Below are positions 36,545-46,572 of a DNA stretch of 64,000 bases, in pieces. The DNA is from Rhodohalobacter barkolensis. Lineage in GTDB: Bacteria; Bacteroidota; Rhodothermia; Balneolales; Balneolaceae. The first letter of the stretch is position 1; every line of letters starts with the position of its first letter. The notes beneath the pieces were generated by a model that was not told the origin of the DNA, did no database searches, and saw nothing but the letters and a program-made list of their open reading frames with translations. The DNA lies in contig NZ_PISP01000006.1 of NCBI RefSeq assembly GCF_002834295.1, positions 62,001 through 126,000 of the forward strand, given 5' to 3'. A program made the position numbers and the translations under genes.

Positions 36545-38257
36545 TCAATTGTGCACTTTAATATCCTTTAAACGCATCTGAATGGTTCGCTTTCCATTCC
36601 AATGGTTCTCCTCAAGCACATAGGCAACATCCATCTGACCGTCATCACACTTTCTGAGCATCGGCAGGTACTCGTGCATGTTAAAACCGATCACATCAAG
36701 AACGGCTGAACCGTTTTGACGTACCTTAAATTTTAGATGTCCATTTCCAACAATACTGGGAACCCCTTCTATACAAACATCCTGCGATACAAAAACAGGA
36801 CGCATATTCCCAGGACCAAATGGTTCGAACTGGGTCAGGAGTTTCCAAAATTTCGGGTCTACCTGCTCGAGGTCTAGAACAGAATCAATCTGCAGTTCGG
36901 GCAAAAAATCATTATCAGACAGTTTTTGAAAACCAATCGAGTTCATTCGCTGCCGAAACTCATCCAGATTTTCCGCATCCATTGTCAGACCTGCAGCAAA
37001 TTCATGTCCGCCGAACTGTTCCAGGAGATCCTCACACTTCTTCAGGGCATTGTAAATATTAAACCCCTTGATGGACCGCGCCGACCCTTTGATCTTACCC
37101 TCAACCGTGCTAAGCATAATTGTGGGGCGATAATAGGCATCCACCAAACGGGAAGCTACAATTCCAATGACGCCTAAATGCCATTCGGGGTGATGGAGCA
37201 CCATAGTCGACATATTATCTACGTTGAAATTATTCTCCAGCATATCCACAGCCTGCTCCATCGTTTCGCTGTCCGTTGAGCGGCGCCGGATATTGATCGC
37301 CTCGAGTTCGCTGGCATACTTTGCCGCCTTTGTTTCATCTTCAGAAATCATCAACTCCACAGCTGCTGTGGCATCCCCCATACGTCCGGCCGCATTTATT
37401 CTGGGGCCGATAGAAAAGACGATCGAAGAGGTGGTAACGGTGCCGGGGGGAATTTTTATTCGATTCAGAAGAGCCTTTATGCCCACCCGCGGTTCCGTAT
37501 TGATCAGCTTCAGGCCGCGACGCATCAAATATCGATTCTCCTCAACAATCGGAACGATATCTGAGGCGATGGAGATGGCAACCAAATCCAGAAACTGGTG
37601 GGGAAGTGTTTTCGGCAAGCCCAGCTTTTCTACTGTGCCCTGTACCAGTTTATAACCGACTCCCGCTCCCGAAAGTCCGTCAAACGGATAGTTACAATCG
37701 GGGCGTTTGGGATCCAGTACTGCTAAGGCTTCCGGGATTTCATCTCCCACTGTATGATGATCACAAATAATAAGGTCGATCCCATTCTCCTTTGCAACTT
37801 TTGCTTCTTCAAATGCGGTAATTCCACAATCGACAGAAACGATCAGGTCGGCATCAATATCAATTGCGTGGCGGATACCATCCGGATTGATACCGTAACC
37901 CTCTTTAAACCGGTGAGGAATGTAGTAGTGAACATCAATCCCGAAACTTCTGAGAAATGTGTAAAGTATGCTAACGGCGGTTGTGCCATCAACGTCATAA
38001 TCACCATAAATCAATACTTTTTGATGATTACAGATCGCTTCGGCTAATCTCGAAGCTCCCTTATCCATATCCTTCATTAAAAAAGGATCGTAGAGCTTCT
38101 GTTTTTCCGGGCGGAAAAAAGATTTCGCATCATCAAAACTCTCTATGCCCCGAATTGCCAGTAAGCGGGCAATCTCCGAGGGTACATTAAGTTCCTGCTG
38201 TAAATAATGAACAGACTCCTCCCTTTCGGGTTGCGCATAAACCCATCGATATGCCAT
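36545..38257 (-). CDS. recJ: Single-stranded-DNA-specific exonuclease RecJ
   Basis: A 570-residue 5'-3' exonuclease for recombination and mismatch repair. DHH-family motifs are clear: IYGDYDVDGTTAV, SVDCGI, CDHHT, then the DHHA1-type GGHEFAAGLTM. A C-terminal OB-like domain (about 455-570) matches RecJ. Length is normal. It is separated from the tRNA by 83 bp and from the divergent dehydrogenase by 303 bp. Confidence 0.97.
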   Translation of the reverse strand: MAYRWVYAQPEREESVHYLQQELNVPSEIARLLAIRGIESFDDAKSFFRPEKQKLYDPFLMKDMDKGASRLAEAICNHQKVLIYGDYDVDGTTAVSILYTFLRSFGIDVHYYIPHRFKEGYGINPDGIRHAIDIDADLIVSVDCGITAFEEAKVAKENGIDLIICDHHTVGDEIPEALAVLDPKRPDCNYPFDGLSGAGVGYKLVQGTVEKLGLPKTLPHQFLDLVAISIASDIVPIVEENRYLMRRGLKLINTEPRVGIKALLNRIKIPPGTVTTSSIVFSIGPRINAAGRMGDATAAVELMISEDETKAAKYASELEAINIRRRSTDSETMEQAVDMLENNFNVDNMSTMVLHHPEWHLGVIGIVASRLVDAYYRPTIMLSTVEGKIKGSARSIKGFNIYNALKKCEDLLEQFGGHEFAAGLTMDAENLDEFRQRMNSIGFQKLSDNDFLPELQIDSVLDLEQVDPKFWKLLTQFEPFGPGNMRPVFVSQDVCIEGVPSIVGNGHLKFKVRQNGSAVLDVIGFNMHEYLPMLRKCDDGQMDVAYVLEENHWNGKRTIQMRLKDIKVHN

Positions 38258-38560
38258 GATTTGTTTCCTGTTTTATTCTCATTTAAAAGGCAGAGGAGTG
38301 TCATCCCGACAATGCCAAACTGTACATTTATACAGTAATAACCTTAACAATAGCTTAATATTCTATTATAACAAAAGGTCAGGAGAAAATGAGATTAAAT
38401 CCCATTCTGAATTTTAAGGATTAGTGACTTATTCTTCATCACATGTTCGTAATTTATCATAAACTTAAGAACGTTATGACCCATGAGAACCATAAAATTA
38501 GAACTCCTCATCCTGTCAATTCTCACTGAAAATTAGTAATTTGGAAGCGTTTCCATAAGG
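38258..38560. other. 303-bp divergent intergenic region
   Basis: Lies between recJ and the leucine-dehydrogenase-type gene, which diverge, so it should contain both promoters. It is AT-rich; I see no RNA gene, repeat or clear operator. Confidence 0.6.
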
Positions 38561-39766
38561 ATGGTATCCGATACGAAATTAAAACCTGTAGTTATGAATG
38601 AATTGAAAAACATGCTTGACAAAGAGAGCGACATCAACGAAGATTTTCAACTTTTTAATGATTTAAACACCCTTGAGCACGAACAGATTGTATTCTGCTC
38701 ACGACCGGAAGTTGGATTGAAGGCGATCATCGCAATCCACGACACTACACTCGGACCGGCACTTGGCGGAACCCGAATGTGGGATTACAAATCTGAAGCC
38801 GAGGCTATTCGTGATGTACTTCGCCTGTCTCGCGGCATGAGTTATAAATCGGCTATTTCCGGTTTGAACCTGGGGGGCGGTAAAGCCGTAATCATCGGTG
38901 ATGCACAAACTCAAAAAACGGAATCACTTTTCCGTGCTTTTGGCCGATTTGTGGACGGGCTCGGTGGACGCTACATCACCGCCGAAGATGTAGGAATGAC
39001 AGAGAAAGACATGGAGTGGATCTTCTCTGAAACGAAATTTGTAACCGGCATCCCTAAAGAGCTTGGCGGAAGCGGCAACCCATCTCCGGTAACAGGATAT
39101 GGAGTCTACATGGGGATGAAAGCTTCAGCTAAACGAGCCTACGGCAGTGATTCACTTGAAGGCAAACGTATAGCTATTCAGGGAGCAGGGTCAGTTGCCT
39201 CTCACCTGGCGCACTACATCAGTAAGGAAAATGGAGAACTTTTCATTAGCGATATTTTTGAAGAGAAAGCCAATCAATTGGCTGAAGCTACCGGTGCCAA
39301 AGTTGTAAAACCGGATGATATCTACACGCTCGATGTAGACATTTTCAGTCCATGTGCATTAGGTGGCGTGGTGAACGACGACACCATTGAATACCTCAAA
39401 TGCGATATTATTGCCGGTGGTGCCAATAATATTCTGGATGATGAGGACAAACATGGGAATGAATTGATTAAAAAAGGAATTCTCTATGCACCGGATTATG
39501 TAATCAATGCCGGTGGCTTGATAAACGTTGCCAGCGAACTTGAAGGGTATAACGAGAATCTGGCAATGAACAAGACATCCAGAATCTACGACACCGTTCT
39601 CGATATTTTTGATTACGCCGAAGAGAACAATATCCCGACTATTGCAGCATCCAATGCTCTTGCAGAAAAGAGAATTGAAGCTGTAGGTAAAGTCGGTACG
39701 ATCTACTCTTCAAAAAGTCACTTTTCAAATCGAAAAGGCGAGCAGTATTTGAGAGACAGATCCTAA
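38561..39766 (+). CDS. Glu/Leu/Phe/Val dehydrogenase, leucine-dehydrogenase type
   Basis: Reversible NAD-dependent deamination of branched-chain amino acids. Seen are GPALGGTRMWDY, the catalytic Lys in GGGKAVIIGD with SGLNLGGGKA, TAEDVGMTEKDM, and the Rossmann motif IQGAGSVASHLAHY. At 401 residues it is about 35 longer than typical leucine dehydrogenase, the excess being N-terminal. ATG 38561 has AAGG directly before it, poor spacing; ATGs at 38594 or 38612 are possible alternatives. Substrate choice among Leu, Val and Phe cannot be fixed here. Confidence 0.93.
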   Translation: MVSDTKLKPVVMNELKNMLDKESDINEDFQLFNDLNTLEHEQIVFCSRPEVGLKAIIAIHDTTLGPALGGTRMWDYKSEAEAIRDVLRLSRGMSYKSAISGLNLGGGKAVIIGDAQTQKTESLFRAFGRFVDGLGGRYITAEDVGMTEKDMEWIFSETKFVTGIPKELGGSGNPSPVTGYGVYMGMKASAKRAYGSDSLEGKRIAIQGAGSVASHLAHYISKENGELFISDIFEEKANQLAEATGAKVVKPDDIYTLDVDIFSPCALGGVVNDDTIEYLKCDIIAGGANNILDDEDKHGNELIKKGILYAPDYVINAGGLINVASELEGYNENLAMNKTSRIYDTVLDIFDYAEENNIPTIAASNALAEKRIEAVGKVGTIYSSKSHFSNRKGEQYLRDRS

Positions 39767-39795
39767 CATACTACATACCCTGACTATTCAACTGA

Positions 39796-39826
39796 GCAGC
39801 CCGGTGAGAACCGGGTTGCTTTTTTT
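39796..39826 (+). terminator. Intrinsic terminator after the dehydrogenase gene
   Basis: Stem GCAGCCCGGT / ACCGGGTTGC (10 pairs, one G-T) with a GAGA loop and seven T residues. Confidence 0.92.
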
Positions 39827-39876
39827 ATGTGAAAGTGTAAGATTATCCTGACCTTACAACTCAATCACCTCTTCCT

Positions 39877-40701
39877 ATGAATAGATTTTCCGCTACCTGG
39901 TCGCTCATGAAGAGCTCATTAAATATTCTTCTTGAAGACAAAAGAATGTTACTATTCCCTGTTTTTTCAGGAATTTGTACTCTTATCGTGGGGTTCACGT
40001 TTATTATGCCGCTACTGTTTACCCAAGGCATCAATTCGATTGGCATCTTTGAATCATTGTCCGATACAATGATGTTTTTTACGCTATTCATGTTCTATTA
40101 CCTGAACTACTTTGTGATCATATTCTTTAACTCGGGAGCTATTCTTTATGCAATCAAACATATCCGGGGAGAGGAGCCTACATTCGGTGAGGTTTTCAAC
40201 GAATTGAGAGATCGGCTCGGACATCTGCTGGGATGGACGGCTATCGCTGCAACCGTAGGAATCATCATCAATTCCATCGAAAACCAATCGGATTTTATTG
40301 GAAAAATAGTGGCCGGCATAATCGGTTTGAGCTGGACTGTAACCAGCTTCCTGGTTTTGCCGGTTTTGGTGATTGAGAAAAAGGGCCCCATTGAATCTCT
40401 GAAAGAGTCGGCAGGTATGCTTAAAAAATCATGGGGTGAACAGCTGATTGGTCACTTCAGCTTTGGACTGATATTTGCAATCATACTCATTGGAGCGGGA
40501 GCTATCACCATACCTCTGTTTCTACTCGGAGAGATCTTCATAATTATCGGAATTGCGCTGCTGATTCTGTTTGGTTTGGTACTCGGAATATTTCAATGGA
40601 TTCTTCAATCTATTTTCATGGCAACTCTTTATCTTTACGTACGTGAGGATCGGCTTGCGAGTTCATTTACACAAACACAGATTGATCAGGCTGTCAGATA
40701 A
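39877..40701 (+). CDS. DUF6159 family membrane protein
   Basis: A 274-residue protein with about six hydrophobic helices. It begins MNRFSATWSLMKSSLNILLEDKRMLLFPVFSG, has FFNSGAILYAIKHIRGEEPTF in the middle and ends with ATLYLYVREDRLASSF, the pattern of DUF6159. Function is unknown. It is flanked by a terminator upstream and 190 bp of AT-rich DNA downstream, so it is probably its own transcript. Confidence 0.85.
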   Translation: MNRFSATWSLMKSSLNILLEDKRMLLFPVFSGICTLIVGFTFIMPLLFTQGINSIGIFESLSDTMMFFTLFMFYYLNYFVIIFFNSGAILYAIKHIRGEEPTFGEVFNELRDRLGHLLGWTAIAATVGIIINSIENQSDFIGKIVAGIIGLSWTVTSFLVLPVLVIEKKGPIESLKESAGMLKKSWGEQLIGHFSFGLIFAIILIGAGAITIPLFLLGEIFIIIGIALLILFGLVLGIFQWILQSIFMATLYLYVREDRLASSFTQTQIDQAVR

Positions 40702-40894
40702 TATCAACCCGAATCCTTTCGTTTCATATCCGGTAATGGATACGCAACTGTGTTTCAACTCACAATAAGCTGTTTCGGGATGAACTATTCACCTGCAATT
40801 CCTCCTCTTCATAAGAGGATGTAAGCAAAAATCCGATACAACTTCAAAGCAACCAACGTTTAAATAAACATTTTACAGACAGGTAGTAATTTTT

Positions 40895-41800
40895 ATGTCA
40901 CTCAAAAAGAAGTTTCAGTTCAAAGACAGGCTAATCAAGGGAATCGACCCTGACGGGCAGTTTAAAATCAGCGTTGTTAAAACAACGGATGTGGTTAAAA
41001 CAGCTCAGCAAAATCACAATTTATCTCTGTTGAATACGGTTCTGCTGGGCAAAACCCTTACTGCGTCGATGCTGCTCGCATCAGAACTTAAGGGAGAAGA
41101 GCGTATTCAGGTTCGTATTGAAGGCAGTGGCCCGGTAGGCATGCTCACAGCCGAAGCTAACCGTGTTGGTGAAGTGCGGGGTTACTCTGCCAATCCATCC
41201 GCGGAATTGGATTACAGCCATCCGGACACAACCATCGGAGACGGGCTTGGGGCCGGGATACTCACGGTTACCAAAACGCTTTACAATGAAGCGGAACCGA
41301 GAAGAAGTTCAATAGAACTTGTAGCCGGAGATATCAATGCCGACGTCGCTCACTTTATGGCACAATCTGAGCAAATTCTATCCGGATTTTTACTGGATGT
41401 GAGTCTGAACGACGACGGATCTGTCAAGCACGCTGGGGGAGTTTTAGTGCAGCGACTGCCGGAAGCTGAAGAGGAAAAAGTGGAGCAGCTGCAGAAAACA
41501 TTAACAAGCCTGCCACCACTCAGTGAGCTGTTTGAGAATGACTACTACATTGATGATATCATGGAGATGGCAACCAAGCCATTTTCAGTAAAAGAGTTGG
41601 ACCGTCAACCGGTTCACTTTTTCTGCCGTTGCTCTCCAAAACGGTTTAAAAACGCCCTTTCCATGCTGGGATATGAAGATTTGAAAGAGATGGAAGGCGA
41701 GAGCCAGGAAGTAGTTTGTAACTACTGTGGCACAAAAATGGAGATCTCAAAAGAGGAGATTGCAGAGATGGCTGAAACAGCGAAAGCCAAACTGAACTGA
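40895..41800 (+). CDS. hslO: Hsp33 redox-regulated chaperone
   Basis: A 301-residue holdase activated by oxidation. The N-terminal domain (1-230) is typical, with GTLTASMLLA-like and VRIEGSGPVGMLTAEA segments. The zinc redox switch is complete: FFCRCS, then VVCNYCG about 30 residues later (C-x-C and C-x2-C). It probably protects proteins under combined heat and oxidative stress. It is convergent with the IscA-like gene. Confidence 0.96.
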   Translation: MSLKKKFQFKDRLIKGIDPDGQFKISVVKTTDVVKTAQQNHNLSLLNTVLLGKTLTASMLLASELKGEERIQVRIEGSGPVGMLTAEANRVGEVRGYSANPSAELDYSHPDTTIGDGLGAGILTVTKTLYNEAEPRRSSIELVAGDINADVAHFMAQSEQILSGFLLDVSLNDDGSVKHAGGVLVQRLPEAEEEKVEQLQKTLTSLPPLSELFENDYYIDDIMEMATKPFSVKELDRQPVHFFCRCSPKRFKNALSMLGYEDLKEMEGESQEVVCNYCGTKMEISKEEIAEMAETAKAKLN

Positions 41801-41870
41801 TATTTAAGTAAGGTTTGGCAAATCGCTGAGTTTACAAAGTGTTGCAAACGAAATCAGCAAAACATAGCTG

Positions 41871-42314
41871 TTAAATAGCAAATGATGAACCACAGCCGCA
41901 CGCTTCGCTGGCATTGGGATTGTCGAAGGTAAATCCGCGGGCGTCCAGTCCGTCGGGGTAGTCGATCACAATTCCATTCAGGTACATCAAGTGATCGGGA
42001 TTGACCACAATTTCCATTCCCTGGGATTTTATGATCTCATCTTCGTCCGTTCGAATGTCGAAACCAAGTTTATAACTGAGGCCCGAACAACCTCCGCCCT
42101 CGACAGCTACACGAAGATAGAGTTCAGCATCCAGATCCTCTTTCTCTTTAATTTTTTGAATCTGTTTCGCCGCACGTTCAGTCAGCTCTACGTTTTTCTT
42201 CTCAGGCTGACCTTCAAATTGTTGATGAAATTGCTTTTCCCCGCTATCCTCTTTCGGCTCATCATCGATAAGGGAAGCAATTACGTCGTTTAAATTTTCA
42301 TCTTTAATAGCCAT
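41871..42314 (-). CDS. IscA/HesB-type iron-sulfur cluster assembly protein
   Basis: A 147-residue A-type carrier. The HesB domain (about 38-147) has the three conserved Cys in EGGGCSGLSY and EACGCGSSF. An acidic N-terminal extension of about 37 residues is not usual for the domain. It closes the operon with lipA, whose product needs two 4Fe-4S clusters, making cluster delivery to LipA a reasonable guess. Confidence 0.94.
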   Translation of the reverse strand: MAIKDENLNDVIASLIDDEPKEDSGEKQFHQQFEGQPEKKNVELTERAAKQIQKIKEKEDLDAELYLRVAVEGGGCSGLSYKLGFDIRTDEDEIIKSQGMEIVVNPDHLMYLNGIVIDYPDGLDARGFTFDNPNASEACGCGSSFAI

Positions 42315-42332
42315 AAATAAAATCTTTTGCAG

Positions 42333-43010
42333 TTACTTCACAGGGTTTGCAAAGGTAAAATAATCTTTTTCCGATTTTCTGAACAGTTTCAGAATTCCGG
42401 CACTCACTAAATTAACAAGAATTTTGGACGCACGATAGGTCGTTACGTTAATCAATTCAGAGAACTTTTGAACATTGATCTCACCATATTCATTCAAATA
42501 TCGAAAGAGCATCTGCTCATGCTTTCCATATTCAAACGTAACACCGGTATCTGAATATTGTTGCTTTAATATTTCGGTCTGTTCATCGCTGGCCAGAACA
42601 CTCTCATCCTGAAACCTGACAAACACTTGTCGCTTCTTCTTTCCCTTCAGGTAGACCGGTTTTTTCTTTGCTTCGGGAACACGAACTACCATCACATCAG
42701 TATCCGGAAGATGCACTAACTCGATATAAATCTGAACAGCAGGCACACACAGTTTTTGAGCTGCCTCCTGTAGCAAGAATTCCTCTTCGAAATAAGAACG
42801 AATCCCTGTAATCTGTTTATTGTCTTCTACACCAATAAGGATGGTTCCGCCCGATGTATTTGCAAATGCAGCGATTTCGCGTGCAATTTTAGCCGGTGCC
42901 GGTACTGTCTTTTTAAATTCAAGAAAAGTGCCTTCACCGGTTTGAATCAGATGGCGGAGGTCGGAGGGGTTCATGTCTGAAATGACAATTTCACCGTTCG
43001 GCAATTTCAT
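42333..43010 (-). CDS. AlbA_2 (Schlafen-like) domain protein with C-terminal helix-turn-helix
   Basis: Residues about 14-130 match the divergent AlbA_2 domain (TFLEFKKTVPAPAKIAREIAAFANTSGGTILIGVED). A winged-helix-like segment follows (about 160-225: LFRYLNEYGEINVQKFSELINVTTYRASKILVNLVSAGIL). This pairing is common in putative transcription regulators. It is 18 bp upstream of the iscA-like gene and 60 bp downstream of gpsA, so it may regulate this operon. Confidence 0.85.
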   Translation of the reverse strand: MKLPNGEIVISDMNPSDLRHLIQTGEGTFLEFKKTVPAPAKIAREIAAFANTSGGTILIGVEDNKQITGIRSYFEEEFLLQEAAQKLCVPAVQIYIELVHLPDTDVMVVRVPEAKKKPVYLKGKKKRQVFVRFQDESVLASDEQTEILKQQYSDTGVTFEYGKHEQMLFRYLNEYGEINVQKFSELINVTTYRASKILVNLVSAGILKLFRKSEKDYFTFANPVK

Positions 43011-43070
43011 AATGCTAACTAACTGGTTTTTTCTGATAACTATTTGTCAACGAACAAAAGTGAAGAGTAT

Positions 43071-44081
43071 TTAGATCATTTTTTCTTCTTTGGGATTTCG
43101 GGTCATCAACTCTTCCACCATTTGAACCGGAGAGATGTTTTCAAAAAGAACTTTATAAACGGCATTTGTGATCGGCATCTCAACATTATTTTTTTGTGAC
43201 CACTGACATACAGATTCCGTCGTTTTAACACCTTCTGCAACCATGTTCATACCTGAAGTGATTTCATCAAGTTTCTTACCCTGACCAATATGAAATCCAA
43301 CAAACCGATTTCGGCTATGTTTACTTGTGCAGGTAACAATCAAATCTCCCATTCCGGTCAGCCCCGAAAATGTATCCATTGAAGCTCCCAGCACAGCGCC
43401 CATACGCTTCATTTCGTGCAGACCGCGGGTCATCAGTGCTGCTTTGGCATTATCACCAAATTCGGCCCCATCAACTATTCCGGCCGCAATGGCCATAATG
43501 TTTTTCAGTGCACCGCCAATTTCCACTCCAATAATGTCATTATTCAAATACACCCGGAAACGGGCAGTCATAAAAGTTTCCTGTATGATTCGAGCCACTC
43601 GCTTTGAATAGGCTGCAGATACAACCGTTGTCGGCTTTAACGTGGCAACCTCCTCGGCGTGACTCGGCCCGGTCAACACGCCAATCTGATCTTCAAGAAC
43701 GGTTCCTTCCAGTACATCAACTAAAATTTGAGAGGGAGTCATCAGGGTATCTTTCTCTATTCCCTTGGCGATGCTGACAATGATTTCCTTTCCGTTCAAA
43801 AAGGGTTTTACTTTAGCAGCAACTTCCCGCAATGCATGAGTAGGAGTTGCAAATACAATCATTTCTGAACTTTTAACAGCCTCTTCTAACGAGTTTGTTG
43901 CTTTAACAGAATGAGGTAGTCCAACATCCTTAAGGTAGGCCGGATTAAATTTTTTATTGTTAATCCCTTCCACTACTTCTTTTTCCCTGGCCCAGATGGT
44001 TACAGTGTATTCTTTACTACCCAAAACGACACCCAATGCCGTTCCAAAACTTCCGGCTCCGATGATACTTATATTTTTCAC
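43071..44081 (-). CDS. gpsA: Glycerol-3-phosphate dehydrogenase (NAD(P)+)
   Basis: Makes sn-glycerol-3-phosphate from dihydroxyacetone phosphate for phospholipids. A GAGSFGTALG nucleotide-binding motif, VLTGPSHAEEVA, the catalytic Lys in ALKNIMAIAAG, and GLTGMGDL are present in 336 residues. The start codon is GTG and overlaps the plsY stop as GTGA, so expression is coupled to plsY, whose product consumes the glycerol-3-phosphate. Confidence 0.97.
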   Translation of the reverse strand: MKNISIIGAGSFGTALGVVLGSKEYTVTIWAREKEVVEGINNKKFNPAYLKDVGLPHSVKATNSLEEAVKSSEMIVFATPTHALREVAAKVKPFLNGKEIIVSIAKGIEKDTLMTPSQILVDVLEGTVLEDQIGVLTGPSHAEEVATLKPTTVVSAAYSKRVARIIQETFMTARFRVYLNNDIIGVEIGGALKNIMAIAAGIVDGAEFGDNAKAALMTRGLHEMKRMGAVLGASMDTFSGLTGMGDLIVTCTSKHSRNRFVGFHIGQGKKLDEITSGMNMVAEGVKTTESVCQWSQKNNVEMPITNAVYKVLFENISPVQMVEELMTRNPKEEKMI

Positions 44082-44773
44082 GCTGAATTCTCTTCTTTTT
44101 TCAATCTACCGTTTGATGGTTTAAACGACTGAATTCGATTTTCCGTACCATTCAAAAGGCGTTTAATATTTCCTTTGTGTTTGATGATAATTCCCAATGC
44201 AATTGCGCTGCTAAATAGGATTATACTTCCATCGATATCCCAACCTAAACCATACCGTAGAAATAATTGAGAAAATGGATAGATCAATGAAGCAAATATG
44301 GATCCCACAGACACATATCGTGTGGAAAACATCAATATCAGGAATAGCGCCAGAGAGACACTAATCGAAACCGGCTCAATTCCGTAGAGCATACCGCATG
44401 CGGTGGCGGCCCCTTTTCCGCCTTTAAAGTTTGCATAGACCGGAAACATGTGCCCGATAACCGCAGCCAGGCCGGACAGGATTAGCAGCATGGAATCCAC
44501 ATCCCAGCCTTCATAAAAACTAACCGGTCCGCTTCCGATACTGTAGGCAAGCTGACTCAATACCAAGGTGGACAGTAATCCTTTCCCGAAATCAAAGAGG
44601 AGTACAATGGTTCCGGCTTTCCATCCCAAAATCCGAAATGTATTGGTAGCTCCTGCATTCCCGCTTCCATGTTTACGGATATCTACCTTAAAAAATATTT
44701 TACCCATCCAGAGTGAGCTTGGAATGGCTCCAACCAGATAGCAGAGAATAAAAACAACAAGTATGGATAGCAT
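44078..44773 (-). CDS. plsY: Acyl-phosphate:glycerol-3-phosphate acyltransferase PlsY
   Basis: First acylation of glycerol-3-phosphate in the inner membrane. The 231-residue protein has five or more helices and the PlsY motifs GSGNAGATNTFR and KGGKGAATACG. A basic C-terminal tail extends the family's usual ~200 residues. The stop overlaps the gpsA start. Confidence 0.96.
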   Translation of the reverse strand: MLSILVVFILCYLVGAIPSSLWMGKIFFKVDIRKHGSGNAGATNTFRILGWKAGTIVLLFDFGKGLLSTLVLSQLAYSIGSGPVSFYEGWDVDSMLLILSGLAAVIGHMFPVYANFKGGKGAATACGMLYGIEPVSISVSLALFLILMFSTRYVSVGSIFASLIYPFSQLFLRYGLGWDIDGSIILFSSAIALGIIIKHKGNIKRLLNGTENRIQSFKPSNGRLKKEENSA

Positions 44774-44841
44774 GGAAGCGGTTCCGTTTAATCAGGGTTT
44801 GTATTCATCCAAAGTCGCATCACAATAACGAAAACCAATAA

Positions 44842-45720
44842 CTAGACGTGACGCTCTGCGTGATAAGATGATCTTACAAGCGGGCCACTTTCAACGTGTT
44901 CAATACCTAATTTTTCGCCAATCTCTTTGTATTCAGCAAAAAGGTCGGGGTGAACCCACTCCACTACCGGATGGTGCATTTTTGTAGGCTGCATGTACTG
45001 GCCAATGGTAAGTACATCAACGTTATGATCCACGCAGTCCTGCATCAGTTCAATAACCTCTTCCCGGGTTTCTCCCAACCCAACCATAATTCCAGTTTTG
45101 GAACGAACTCCCTGAGCTTTAACTCTTTTTAAAAGTTCCAGTGAACGTTCGTATTTAGCCTGGGGTCGAACTGTTCTGTAGAGTCTTGGTACTGTCTCCA
45201 GGTTATGACTTAAAACATCAGGAGGGGTATCGATCACCGTTTGCAGTGCATCCCATACTCCTCTAAAATCCGGAATTAACGACTCAATGGTTACGCCGTC
45301 AATCGTTTCGCGAAGCACTTTATGACATTCTGCAAAAATTGGAGCTCCGCCATCTTTGCGTTCATCGCGGTTTACTGAAGTGAGAACAACGTGTTTTAGT
45401 TTCATTTTTGCAGCAGCATCAGCAACACGGCGAGGCTCATCCCAATCGAGTCCCTGAACCGGCCGACCGGTTTTAACAGCACAGAATGAGCATGACCGCG
45501 TACAAACATCACCTAAAATCATAAAGGTAGCCGTTCCGGCTCCCCAGCATTCGCCCATATTTGGACAGCGCGCTTCGGAACAAACGGTGTTTAGATTATT
45601 GTCGCGAATGGTCTGTGAAACTTCTTTAAACTTCTCACCGGATGGCAGTTTAACCCTTAACCAATCAGGTCGCCGGTTAGAAGGTCCTTTTTTGTCAATT
45701 ATTTCAAGTTCTTTAATCAT
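44842..45720 (-). CDS. lipA: Lipoyl synthase
   Basis: Radical-SAM enzyme inserting sulfur at C6 and C8 of protein-bound octanoate. Both iron-sulfur sites are complete: the auxiliary cluster C-x4-C-x5-C in [12 protein letters not shown] and the radical-SAM C-x3-C-x2-C in CTRSCSFC, with the C-terminal Ser ligand in RSSYHAE. The 292-residue length is normal. lipB, acting one step before, lies 32 bp upstream. Confidence 0.98.
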   Translation of the reverse strand: MIKELEIIDKKGPSNRRPDWLRVKLPSGEKFKEVSQTIRDNNLNTVCSEARCPNMGECWGAGTATFMILGDVCTRSCSFCAVKTGRPVQGLDWDEPRRVADAAAKMKLKHVVLTSVNRDERKDGGAPIFAECHKVLRETIDGVTIESLIPDFRGVWDALQTVIDTPPDVLSHNLETVPRLYRTVRPQAKYERSLELLKRVKAQGVRSKTGIMVGLGETREEVIELMQDCVDHNVDVLTIGQYMQPTKMHHPVVEWVHPDLFAEYKEIGEKLGIEHVESGPLVRSSYHAERHV

Positions 45721-45752
45721 AACACAATCTGTCTTCGCCGTTATTCGGCTTT

Positions 45753-46493
45753 TTATTTAAGTGTACTAAGGTAAGAAAATTGTTGCTCGGGTTCAGGTTT
45801 TTGCTCTTTCAGATTTATCGAAACATCAAATATTTCGCTAAAGTGCTCAACCAAACACTCTTTTACATTTTCGGGGTCGATGTAGCTCTCCGTTAGATCA
45901 GCTAAACTGGTAACAGACTTATCGCTTATGCCGCATGGCACTATATGGTCGAAGTAGGAGAGATCGGTATTTACGTTGAAGGCAAAACCGTGCATGGTTA
46001 CCCATCTCGAACAACGTATTCCCATAGCGCATATCTTTTGTTGACTTACCCAAACACCGGTTAGTCCATCAATTCTACCTGCTTTTATTCCGAAATCGGC
46101 GCAGGTACGAATGATTACCTCTTCCAGGAAGCGAAGATATTTATGGATATCGGTAAAATGACGATCCAAGTCGAGAATGGGATAGCCTACAATCTGGCCC
46201 GGGCCGTGATAGGTGATGTCACCACCGCGATCGATTTCAATATATTCTGCCTCTATTTGCGAAAGCTCTTCAATGGCTTTCAGAAGATGGGAGGAATCGC
46301 CGCTTTTTCCAAGGGTATAGACATGCGGATGCTCCACAAAAAGGAGTATGTCATTACTTTTATAGGTGTCTAAGAGTCCGTCACGGATATTTCGTTTCTG
46401 AGTGATTAATCCGTGCTGCAACTTTTTTTGAAGATCCCAAACAGGGCGGTAGGGTGCATTGCCCAAGTCATATACATCGATATACTTCATCAT
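45753..46493 (-). CDS. lipB: Octanoyl-ACP:protein octanoyltransferase
   Basis: Moves octanoate from acyl carrier protein to lipoyl domains. The 246-residue protein has [18 protein letters not shown], the active-site Lys segment QQKICAMGI and the catalytic Cys in IVPCGI. Two ATG codons lie in tandem at the start. It is 32 bp ahead of lipA and 79 bp after tonB, on one probable transcript. Confidence 0.97.
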   Translation of the reverse strand: MMKYIDVYDLGNAPYRPVWDLQKKLQHGLITQKRNIRDGLLDTYKSNDILLFVEHPHVYTLGKSGDSSHLLKAIEELSQIEAEYIEIDRGGDITYHGPGQIVGYPILDLDRHFTDIHKYLRFLEEVIIRTCADFGIKAGRIDGLTGVWVSQQKICAMGIRCSRWVTMHGFAFNVNTDLSYFDHIVPCGISDKSVTSLADLTESYIDPENVKECLVEHFSEIFDVSINLKEQKPEPEQQFSYLSTLK

Positions 46494-46572
46494 AGCCGGA
46501 AAGATAATTAAAATTCTGCATAATTAATCTTCCCGGTCTATGAATCATTACCACATAGTAATTCGTTTTACT